Assembly (NCBI GenBank): GCA_027605045.1 | Contig: JAQFWX010000027.1 | Span: forward strand, 372,001-436,000 | From: Phallus indusiatus | Lineage: Eukaryota; Basidiomycota; Agaricomycetes; Phallales; Phallaceae | DNA length: 64,000 nt | Direction: 5' to 3' | In this document: piece after piece, positions 11,257-20,689 of the stretch | Numbering within the stretch: position 1 is the stretch's first letter | Layout: each line of letters opens with the position of its first letter | Made by a program: the position numbers and the translations under genes | Notes under the pieces: generated by a model | The model's database searches: none | Told to the model about the DNA's origin: nothing | What the model saw: the letters and a program-made list of their open reading frames with translations, nothing else

Positions 11257-12281
11257 TCTGGGAAATTGTAGCTAAGAGCGATCATTGATCAAAGGTCATC
11301 ATGGAGTTTCTCAATAATTTCGGTTCTTGTGACGGAGCCACTTGATATGCGTTGGAACCGCTGCCTCATTCTAGACATTGTAGTATAGATGCGATACGAA
11401 CGACGATTATAATAAATAAGGGTTAGATTATATTATAGCTCTGGCTCGACCGCGGCCTCCCGCAAAAGCGATCGATGAGTTCTCGACAAGGTCATCACAT
11501 AAGTCCAGATCGGGATTCAAGATAACACTTTCTCGCGACTTGTAAAATTAACCACGGCCGCATTTACCAACCGCGACACTAGACCTACGTGCGATACAAT
11601 TCGTATTCAGAAAGAGTTGTCCCGTGATCTACTTGCATAGTATAAACGTCACGGTTGGACGTATTATACATACACATTGATATCAGTCTCTTCGGCCTTA
11701 AAACCAACCTCACTGCAAAATGGCACTACCCTTTTGTAGTTATTAGTTGGAGCCGGTCAAGAACTTGAAGTAAAGTCATTCGATTACAATATCAGCTGGT
11801 AGGCAAAGAGTGGAGTCAATTGAGTTTGGGCATTAATTCACGTAAATGCATACCTCTTAAACATTTCTATAATTTCGTTGTGTAAGGATTGTTCCAGTAG
11901 CAATTGTGACTTGATCAAGAGAATGTCGCCGGTCAGGCTTAATTGACGCTTTGAGGGTTCACCACAAACGTCCAAGAAAAATCTTCAGTTGTTTCGCAAT
12001 CAGTCAATTTCTTTTCAACAATTCGCGTGGTCCGCATCTCCAATACCTTCTGTTGTACGAAACCTTCAGGTGCTCATGTAATGTAGTTCAGCTGAATAAA
12101 CCGGATGGCATTCAATGTACCTGGTTTCTGACAATGAGGTAAACTAAGATAATCCGGTAATGTGACATAGCTGGGAGCAAGCGCGATAGCCCATGAGGTA
12201 GAACCTACATGCTTTATTGCTTTACGAATTACTTGTCTAGGGTAGCTGTCGCTAATTGAGAAGCTCGAGAATTAACGTTAC
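11257..12281. other. Intergenic, no gene seen
   Basis: The first about 150 bases still resemble the 3' flank of the other kinase copies (around 312-420). The remainder shows no gene or repeat that I can recognise. Confidence 0.5.
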
Positions 12282-12318
12282 ATAACTAGAGCCGCCTTGA
12301 GCGGCAAGTCCCTTGCAC
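12282..12318. repeat. Left arm of 37-bp inverted repeat
   Basis: The 37 bases match the reverse complement of 14010-14046 with one mismatch. The arm contains its own hairpin (GCCGC-CTTGA-GCGGC) followed by CCCTTGCAC. Together the two arms bracket the small gene at 12505-13305, like the terminal inverted repeats of a DNA transposon about 1.77 kb long. Confidence 0.75.
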
Positions 12319-12504
12319 AGTCACGGTGGGGGATAAAATTAAACGAAGTACGTCACTCGCTCTTAGAAAAACGACGGCAGGTGACATCAGATAAAAAGCA
12401 ACAGTTTTGCCCAAACAGAGAAACAGGAAAATATGCTTTAAACAACTTGTACGAATGATATGTTGTCGTAAACAACTATCAACTATTCGCCTTACCAACG
12501 TATC

Positions 12505-13305
12505 ATGCCTCGCAGATCTACCCAAGTAGAAGAACCAGACGAGCTCAGTACTATCGATGGTCACGGATCAGAAGAACACAATCAGGGGGATATTAATTTA
12601 AACGACGCGGACGTGGTGGACGAGCAAGCGCAGCATTTGGGGATAGTTTTAGAATTTGTGTCAGCTGAAAAAAATTATCTACCGACCGAAATCTACGACA
12701 CGGAATCTTGCCGTTGGATCAAGGTTGGAAGAGGAGAGACTCTGTTGAAAAGCAATGATAGTAAAGGAAACACATTCGTCATAGCAGGCCGTGCGATGCA
12801 GTTTAAATCTCCCAATCACGTCTATCCACGATGAAATACGAACTGGTATTAGGCGGATAGGCGACAAACATTGCCTGACAGTGAAACTGCGGAACATCGA
12901 CCCAATAACGCATCAAGACGTTATGGACGACAATGTATCAGGAGAACGAGTATTCGAACTACTAACGGAAGATATGAATATAGATGACACGGTTGTTAAC
13001 AGCAACGTTTACTCAAGAACGACCGCAAACATTTTCCTCAACACATGGGAAACGGTTTTAAGGAACGATTTTTTGACCGGTCTTGCAGATGACTTTACAC
13101 TTGTTGCAAGCAGTATTTCGACGGACGAAGCTGAAGCTAACACGTATACATGCTCTCCGACGGTTTATCAGATCGTTAACAATCTCTCTCATTGCCAATT
13201 AATTCAAAGGTGGGTCTGTTAAATACTTGGGAAAGAACAGTCTGCTTTATTTTTTTGACAAATTTTAGAAATAAGCTCGAAAACGTCGTCAAGGAATTGG
13301 TTTGA
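12505..13305 (+). pseudogene. Hypothetical spliced gene inside the inverted repeats, probably frameshifted
   Basis: A frame opens at ATG 12505 (acidic N-terminus, MPRRSTQVEEPDEL) and stops at 12834. A second frame open over 12791-13209 continues without an intron that would join them in phase, which suggests a frameshift between about 12760 and 12834. The second part leads into a good intron (13210-13268, GTGGGT to TTTTAG) and ends RNKLENVVKELV at 13305. The protein is not one I recognise and has no transposase motifs. Its position between the 37-bp inverted repeats suggests it is cargo or the remnant of an element's own gene. Confidence 0.45.
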
Positions 13306-13696
13306 GACATATGTAGGACGGTGCCGAGACGGCACCAACGTCCTGCAGAGCGCAGAGAGCGCTAGAGGCACCCACGGTTTCTTTCACACCATCATCATCA
13401 CACTAGATAGTTTCCACATTCACTCATATTAGACTTCCACCCATCTTTTGCTTTCCCACCCTTCCCATCCCTGAACATTAGATTTGCATTCACTCTGAGT
13501 AGTTTACACTCGCATAATACACATAGAGCAAACATCTCTCTGACAGGCATCCGAACCGTAGGACAGTGAGTGAGCCCGCCCACCCGGCGGTCGTCTGTCC
13601 TGCGTACCGAGCTCCGCTCGTCCCCCAACCACACACGGCTGCCTGTGCCAGAGAGAGAGAGAGCAAGACGAAGCAGGATATATAGTCATCATCAAC

Positions 13697-13772
13697 AATT
13701 CCCTTGCACTCTGCAAGGGTTCTACACGCACGCTCGGAAGCTAAAAAGTTATGAAACAAACAAATTATGTAA
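13697..13772. repeat. Left arm of 76-bp inverted repeat
   Basis: This matches the reverse complement of 14060-14135 with four mismatches in 76. It starts with AATTCCCTTGCA, the first half of an internal palindrome. Confidence 0.78.
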
Positions 13773-14009
13773 AAACAAATTATTTATGTAAGATAATTTA
13801 TCATGTCACGGTCGTAGATTTTGCGAAGGTTTCGAGTTTATTCATGTAAAACATTTTTCTCAGAACAAAATAAAAGTGTAGAAAGACGAAAAAATATTTT
13901 ATTATATGGCTGAAATAATTTAGTACTGATAATAAATCGAACTGAGCATAAAACACTTCGTTCTGACTACAGCGTAAAATGCTAGCCTATTTTTCTGTTT
14001 GTTCCTATT

Positions 14010-14046
14010 GTGCAAGGGATTTGCCGCTCAAGGCGGCTCTAGTTAT
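14010..14046. repeat. Right arm of 37-bp inverted repeat
   Basis: Partner of 12282-12318. It lies inside the loop of the 76-bp inverted repeat, so the two pairs interlock instead of nesting. Confidence 0.75.
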
Positions 14047-14059
14047 ATAATTTTTCTAA

Positions 14060-14135
14060 TTACATAATTCGTTTGTTTCATAACTTTTTAGCATCCGGGC
14101 GTGCGTGTAGAACCCTTGCAGTGTGCAAGGGAATT
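14060..14135. repeat. Right arm of 76-bp inverted repeat
   Basis: Partner of 13697-13772. It ends with TGCAAGGGAATT, followed by AAC. Confidence 0.78.
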
Positions 14136-14691
14136 AACACTCGGGCCGGCGCTGGAGCCGCGGCGATTCAGACGCGCAGTCAGAAAATGACATAGCAGGA
14201 TTTATCTCGAGTGTCGTTGCAACAGCAAAATCTTCGCAGACTAGCATTATGGTTTGAACGTTTGTTACTCAAAGCTACCGAAGCTGATTGTAGCCTCAAT
14301 CTCACGTCAATCTTTACCCTCGCGGAGCCTCAAGCTACAACCAAACCGTCTTTGTTGATTCCTCATATCCAAACTAAGCCGAAGGTATGCTTTCAATGAC
14401 CTTATCTCGAATGTTCAACTTTCAATACATTATGAAAGCTCGATTGTAGGTCAATCTCAAATCAGCCTTGAAGGTCCGTTGGAGTAATCGTGATAATCCA
14501 ACTTGGAGTTAGTTAAGTACAAGAAACGCAATTGCTGGGGCGGCTGAGATAGGACTCAACGTAATTATGCACTCATCAATTTTATAACAACTATTTGTAT
14601 TGCATTGTTCTATGCTACAATATTTAGCCTAAGGTAATGCCAAGTACTATCCGCCGCAAGAACTAAGATAATTTTGACACCACGATGACGT
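14136..14691. other. Intergenic, no gene seen
   Basis: Between the repeat region and the 3' end of the truncated kinase. No supported gene; the last about 60 bases resemble the 3' flank of the kinase at 18050. Confidence 0.5.
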
Positions 14692-16845
14692 TCAGGGAGA
14701 ATCGCTCTCAACCACAGTCTGCAAATTGCCCGACTGAGACATTGAAGTCTTCATTTTCTTCCTACTTTCTTCGTATGTACTTTCACGGGATCTTCGCTTA
14801 CTACTCCGTGACTCGGCATTTGTTGACGTTCCTGCTTGTTTCACGCCGAGCTTGTTATCGACCGCGCCGTCATTCTCGGGCCAGCCGGGCGCGCTGAGAC
14901 ATTGATCAAATACTGTGATCATCCATTGCGAATTTGAGATGCTCCCGACTTTCATCTTGTGAGCGTTGATCACCTCATCTTTCTGGGAGATTTCAAGGGG
15001 GGAAGCCATTTCCCAGAAAGCCGGCTGTGTTGGATCTTCTACATACCGGATGGCAAATCTTTGAGTCAGCGTTCTAAGTAAAAGAAAGAGGTTTTTGCTG
15101 CCAAAACCGGCTTCGCGTAGACGTCTTCCGCTGAGTAAATGATCGGCCTTCTGGAGTCCTCCGAAATAATTGCCATGTTGGTCTTGATAAGATTCTTCAT
15201 AAGTGTTCCTTATGAAAGTAGCTACCTCGACTGGAAACAATCTGGCCGAGTCATTAGCCGTATGCACAAATGCCATCCAAGTCAAAAGATGAACAAATGA
15301 TTCCAAATCATCCGTCAAGTTGTGCGGTCCTGGAGGCGTCGTCACTTTGAGTAGCAGACGAGCTGCAATGAACTGCCAAGTGCCCTGATTGATGTATATG
15401 TTATGAAGCGAATGTAAGATGCCAAAAGCGTCTCGTACCGTTCTCTCAATCTCCCTTGGTGCTGGGTCTTCATCTCCACTCTTGGATAGATCCCAATCAA
15501 TTAAAAGCGCTTGGCCATTGTAAATCATGACATTGTTCACGCTGATATCTCTATGCAATATGCTCGTTCCATCATACGCTTTTTGATGTGCTAATGAACA
15601 TTTAGTTAGAATGAAAAAAAATCACGTTTAGAAACACACCAATAATAGCTTGACGCATCACTTGTACAAGATGTTTTGTTGATGAAAATGTTGTTAGAGG
15701 TGACGCAACTTCTTTGAGAACTAGCCGGTAGTGAATGTGTTTGCGCAGACCTTTAGGTCGGCCAACGGCCCATGAAGGTTCTTTCATTACCAGATCCTGA
15801 GTATGTGTTGCGTGATCTGCAATGTCTGCACCATCTATAACTGTTGCTATGTAAGGCACTTGTTTTTTATGAAGTTTGGCGTAGACTTTGTGCTCAGGTT
15901 CCTGAGAGGCATAACGCCAAGCATCCTTCAGGAACACAATAGCTTTGTGCTGTATAGAATAGGCATGGAAGGATCTAGTAGAACGTCCCAAAGGAGATTT
16001 GCTTGATCCCGTGTATGTTTTACGGGCGACAATGTATCCTCCTTTGTTAGGCGACACCGAAAATTGTGCGAGAGTGGCGCGGGTGGATAATTTGAGAGCT
16101 TTACGAGCGGCAGAAGCATCTTCATCCGAGGGTTTGGTGACTGTAACGTCTACTCCTTGTTGTTTTGGTGTTGCATGACTGAAGCGGAGGAAGAACTCAG
16201 GGAGAAGTGGGTCAGTCAGTTTGATCTTTTCAGTGACAATCATTCCAGATCTGTCCCAACGTAGTAGTCTGAAATAGGTAGGCAGAAGAAACACTGAGAA
16301 AACGTGCGTCCTGAATTGAGCCGATTGCTGAGCAGCAGCGTAGGTGGTGATTTGGCCCAAATTATTTCTTGCATCCTTGGATGAGCGTAATAACGTCTTT
16401 CTCAATCCCTTTTCGTCGAGAAAGGGATCGTGGCATGGGTCAACTTTGAATTCCATCATTATATCTGGTCGCGTAGGATCGTTAAGGTCCAGGTCGGTGG
16501 TGTCGAGGTAAGCACAGATATCGGGACGAATGGTGATGTCATTAAAAACCTTCATGACTGCTGAGCTAGTGTCGCGAAATTGTAATAACGGATATAAGAG
16601 TTGAACGCTTCTGATCTGTGACAAGATCAATGATATGGCTTGAAGAGAAATGAAATAGAACTAGAACTCACAAATATGGGGTAGATGATCTTTTCATCTT
16701 TGAGATGTTCCAGTGATTGTATTTCGGTGCGAAACCGATCAATTTCCGAGGTATTCAATATAACATCCTTATTAGGTAGATAGCTGTCCAAGAATGATCG
16801 TGCTGGCATGGGACCGACAATCTTGCCAGTTATTTCGTCCACCAT
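14692..16845 (-). pseudogene. FunK1-type kinase, 5'-truncated copy with nonsense codon
   Basis: The exons are 16845-16672, 16615-15640, 15590-15439 and 15384-14692. From KQMVDEITGKIVGPM onward the protein parallels the copy at 20389 and keeps HRDISVNNV, LIDWDLS and GTWQFIAARLL, so the catalytic half looks intact (664 aa from ATG 16845). Homology to the other copy runs only to about 16890. Within it, a CAG codon of the intact copy is TAG here (16875-16873), so the original N-terminus of about 66 residues cannot be read. Upstream of the break is a fragment of the F-box-like gene. The first intron is 56 nt and out of frame, which proves this intron for the whole family. A shortened protein from the internal ATG cannot be excluded. 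Confidence 0.75.
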
Positions 16846-16892
16846 TTGCTTTACGCAAAGATCCAATTTCTCCTATTCCAATGTAATCTGAG

Positions 16893-17075
16893 ACAGGTCT
16901 TTTAAATACAACTAGTACTCGAGGCGGCTCTCCACGTCCGTCTGCTTTCGCCAAGTACATGTATGTATGGGACGTGCCAAACTGTGTCCGGTGGCGGGCT
17001 TGTATTTGGACCAAGGAATACATCGAAGAAATAATAGTACCGTGGTACTTAGCAAAAAGAGTGGATCCATTGCTG
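16893..17075. repeat. Duplicated tail of the F-box-like gene
   Basis: This corresponds to the reverse complement of about 840-1012. Read on the plus strand it encodes VWDVPNC..WRACIWTKEYIEEII, the C-terminus of the 866-2005 protein. The rest of that gene is missing, and the sequence changes abruptly to the kinase copy at about 16893, a recombination junction. Confidence 0.8.
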
Positions 17076-17089
17076 TATATGAGTCTGTT

Positions 17090-17662
17090 GAGTCCCAGAG
17101 GGCATAGCCTGTTCAAGTTGGTATCAGACACACTGGCGGCGCCTAAGCACAATGCTAAAAAATTTATTAGCATAGCTTTAGTAAAATCTTATAGATCCCG
17201 GTGTCTTGTAAACACCTTTTAATATTTATAATTTAGTATAAAAACTGTGTATTTTCGTACTACTAAAATACAGGTTCTAACCTAAATTTACACTGCGCGT
17301 TGCAATAAGCCCTATGCGTAGTAGTACTTTTACTCGGTAATATCGTCGCGTCGCGTCGCTCATCAAATACGTAGCGTTGTGGGGTGCCACGTTCTCACAG
17401 ACGTGTTTCAGTGATCGTCGTTCGTCTCCCTTTCCTTCTCTGTTTTCCCTCTAGCTCGTCCAACTTCCCGTACACTTGGAAAAATCGATGTACTCGAAGA
17501 GTACTTTCGACGCGTTGGATCTTTTAGCAGTTGGTGTTTCGGAACGACATGCTGCCTGAAGTACTGTTGGATGAGGCGATACGTGTCGTATCGTGGGCAT
17601 ATGCATAAAAAGTGCGTAGTGGTTTCTGAGTCCATCTGATAAATATGTATATAATATATCAA
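17090..17662 (-). mobile_element. 5'-truncated LINE (non-LTR retrotransposon) relic
   Basis: On the minus strand 17662-17408 reads DSETTTHFLCICPRYDTYR, which resembles the ET..HFL..CP.Y...R zinc-knuckle region near the C-terminus of non-LTR reverse transcriptases. A second frame over 17550-17451 reads SKVLFEYIDFSKCTGSW, resembling the LF.YI..TGR end of the same proteins. One frameshift therefore separates them. The block interrupts the inverted duplication between the parts matching 840 and 841 of the left arm, so it inserted after (or was lost from) one copy. No reverse transcriptase core is present. Confidence 0.5.
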
Positions 17663-18049
17663 CCTTTATCATGATTGCGTTTTGTCGTGCATCAGTTTGA
17701 CAAAACATTGTTTTGCAAATAGGCAGGTACTAGTATAAATCATCGACATTCGTTTCTGTTGAAAATTTTAAACATTCTCATTCTCAGAAACTTCATATTC
17801 GACAATGTCAACCAACGTTGATCGGTTTCAATGACTCAGAAGTGCTGATGCGATATATCGACACTGTATGTATCCTAGTATAATGTCAAAGTTTTTGTCA
17901 CTCAATAGCTCTCATCGAGAGTTTGATAATCATTAATATCACATTTATGATTCTATATTACAATATCTAAGCTAAAGCGACGACCATAACACGTGCAAAG
18001 TGATATATCCGCCGCAAGAAAGAAGATAATTGAAAGACTACGATAATGT
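17640..18049. repeat. Right arm of inverted duplication, kinase 3' flank
   Basis: Non-coding; reverse complement of 312-840, minus the roughly 118-base insert of the left arm. Confidence 0.8.
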
Positions 18050-20389
18050 TCAGTGAGAATCGCTCTCCACTACAATCTGCAAGTTACCCGATTGAGACAT
18101 CGAAGTCTTCATCCTTTTCCGACTTTCTTCATGAGTACTTTCCCGGGATCTTCGCAGACTGTTTCTTGATGGAGGATCTGTCGACGTTTCGGGTGGTTCC
18201 ACGCCGAGCTTGTTATCTACCGCACCGTCATTCTCACGCCAGTTGGGTGCGTTGAGATATTGGTCGAATACTGTGATCATCCATTGCGAATTTGAAATGC
18301 TTGAAAGCTTAGCCTTGTGTGCATCGATCACTTCATCCTTCTTGGCGATTTCATCAGGGGGTTTCGTTTCCCAGAAAGATGACTGTGACGGATCTCTCGC
18401 ATACCGGACGGCAAATCGTTCAGTCAGCGTTGTAAGTAACAGAAAGAGATTTCTGCTGGAAAGCCCTGCATCGTATAGCTTATTACCAGTAAGTAAATGA
18501 GTAACCTTGTGCTCTCCTCCGTAATAATCTCCAGATGGGTGTAGGTGAGATTCTTCGTACGTTTCCTTTACAAAACGAGCCACACTGGCCGGATCCGATG
18601 TAGCCAGGCTACTAGCCGTATGCACAAACGCCATCCAAGTCAAGAGATGAACAAATGATTCTAAGTCATCTGTCAAGTTATGCGGACCTGGGGGCGTCAC
18701 GACTTTCCGCAGCAACCGAGCAGCAATGAACTGCCAAGTACCCTAATATATATGTTATAGATGGAGTTTAATATTTTAGAAAAATCTCGTACCGTTCTTT
18801 CAATCTCCCTTGGCGCTGGGTCTTCATCCTCACTCTTGGATAGATCCCAATCAATAAGAAGCGCTTCACCATTATAGATCATGACGTTGTTCACGCTGAT
18901 ATCCCTATGCAGTATGCTTGTTCTATCATACGCTTTCTGATGTGCTAACGAACGGTTAGTTAGAATGCAAAAAGATTCACTCATAGAACACACCGATAAT
19001 AGCTTGACGCATCACTTGTACAAGATGTTTGGTTGAAGAGAATGCTGTAAGAGGTGACGCGACTTCTTTGAGAACTAGCCGATAGTGTATGTGTTTGCGC
19101 AGACGTTTAGGTTTGTCAATGATCCATGAACGTGAATGTTCATCTATCACCAGGTCCTGAGTATGGGTTACATGATCTCCAATGTCTGCGCCGTCTATAA
19201 CTGTTGCTATGTGAGGCACCTGTTTTTCATGAAGTTTGGCATAGAGTTTATGCTCAGGTTCCTGAGAAGTATAGCGCCAAGCCTCCTTCAGGAACACAAT
19301 ATCTCTGTCCTGTATAGAATAAGCACGGAAGGATCTAGTAGAACGTCCCAAAGGAGATTTGCTTGATCCCATGTATGTTTTACGGGCGACAATGTATCCT
19401 CCTTTGTTAGGCGACACCAAAAATTGTACGAGGTTGGCGCGGGAGGGTAATTTGAGGGCTTTACGAGCGGCAGAAGCATCTTCATCCGAGGGTTTGGTGA
19501 CTGTAACGTCTACTCCTTGTTGTTCTGGTGTTGCATGACTAAAGCGGAGGAAGAACTCAGGGAGAAGTGGGTCAGTCAGCTTGATCTTTTCAGTGACAAT
19601 CATTCCAGATCTATCCCAGCGGAGCATCCTGAAATAGGTAGGTAGAATGAGCATTGAGAACACGTGCGTCCTGAACTGAGCCGATTGTTGAGCAGCAGCG
19701 TAGGTGGTGATTTGGCCCAAACTTTCCCTTGCCTTGTCGGTGGTACGTAATAATGCCTTTCTAGGCCCCTTTTCGTCGAAGAAAGGATCGTCACCTGGAT
19801 CAACTTTGAATTCTATCATTATGTCTGGCCGCGTGGGATCATTAAGTCGGAGGTTGGTGTCGTCCATGTAAGCACAGACGTCAGGACGAATGGTGATCTT
19901 ATTAAAAACCTTCATGACCGTTGAATGGGTGTCGCGGAATTGAAATAATGGACATAAAGGTTGAATACTTCTGATCTGTGAGTAGTTCAATGACAACGGC
20001 CCGAAGAGATATGAAGTAGAACTCACGAATATGGGGTACATAGTATCCTCCTTTGTAATGGGTGCCAGTGATTGAATTTCGGTGCGAAACCGATCAAGAT
20101 CGGAGGGATTCAATATAACGTTTGTCTTCAGATACTCGTCCAAGAATGGTCGTGCTAGCATGGGACCGACAATCTTGCCAGTTATTTCGTCCGCCATTTG
20201 CTTGACGCGAATATTCAAGTTCTCCTGTTCCAATGTATTCTGATCTTTGCTAGCAAATTTTCCCGAAATAGGTGTGCTGTCTATAACTAGACTATCCGCC
20301 TTGCTTCTCAATTTCGGTGGTGTTGTTGATGGCGTACGCGCGCCGTTATCGGGTTCGGGAGACTTGTCTACTATGCTTGATGTAGTCAT
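18050..20389 (-). CDS. FunK1-type protein kinase, 729 aa, 4 exons
   Basis: The exons are 20389-20027, 19975-18994, 18944-18793 and 18742-18050. This is the most complete kinase copy, beginning MTTSSIVDKSPEP. Conserved blocks are DEITGKIVGPM, QITTYAAAQQSAQFRTHVFSM, HYRLVLKEVASPL, HRDISVNNV (catalytic loop), LIDWDLS (DFG equivalent) and GTWQFIAARLL. The tail is basic and serine-rich, which could act as a nuclear localisation signal. The first intron (51 nt) is in frame, so a naive model would read through it. The gene is divergent from the coiled-coil gene at 20690, with three CACGTG boxes in between. The substrate is unknown; the family is a marker of Agaricomycetes. Confidence 0.87.
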
Positions 20390-20540
20390 TTTCAAAGTGA
20401 GCGCGTGAATTCCGAAAAAAACGCACTGGTATTTATACTACTTCGACCCAAGGACACAACAAACGGTCCCCCCCAAACGGGGACGAAGCAACGAGCACAA
20501 GGGACGACCGACGCTCAAGCGCTCATGGACCGTGTCATTA

Positions 20541-20624
20541 CACGTGACACTCGTGTAACCTACTTGCGCCGTCGCGGCGCCTTCCTTCTGTCACGTGCTT
20601 TCTTCCGAGCGCGTCATTCACGTG
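20541..20624. promoter_or_regulatory. Cluster of three CACGTG E-boxes
   Basis: CACGTG occurs at 20541-20546, 20592-20597 and 20619-20624, midway between the divergent kinase (start 20389) and the coiled-coil gene (start 20690). CACGTG is the site of bHLH factors of the Cbf1/Pho4/USF type. Three copies in 84 bases are unlikely by chance. Which gene they serve is not evident. Confidence 0.5.
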
Positions 20625-20689
20625 CTTTGCGTGCGTCCTCAATTGTTTACTGAACCTCCTTCGCACTGCCGCGGACGATTTAATCGATT

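Larger units (their letters stand above)
12282..14135. mobile_element. Candidate DNA transposon remnant with interlocked inverted repeats
   Basis: Two inverted-repeat pairs overlap: 12282-12318 with 14010-14046 (36/37 identical) and 13697-13772 with 14060-14135 (72/76 identical). The second pair bounds a 439-bp foldback resembling a MITE, and each of its ends contains the palindrome CCCTTGCA-NNN-TGCAAGGG. The motif CCCTTGCA also ends the inner side of the first pair, so the two pairs are probably related. The second pair is flanked on both sides by AAC, a possible 3-bp target duplication. I see no transposase. The class is unknown. Confidence 0.5.

Noticed and set aside
13322..13340. Hairpin GGTGCCGAGACGGCACC resembling the end of a tracrRNA
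   Set aside because: A perfect short stem-loop by chance. There is no repeat array, no Cas gene, and the host is a eukaryote.
14024..14044. Hairpin followed by CTAG, like a Helitron 3' end
   Set aside because: The same sequence occurs inverted at 12282-12318 as a paired arm, and the hairpin is only one base from CTAG. A terminal inverted repeat explains both better. No Rep/helicase is present.
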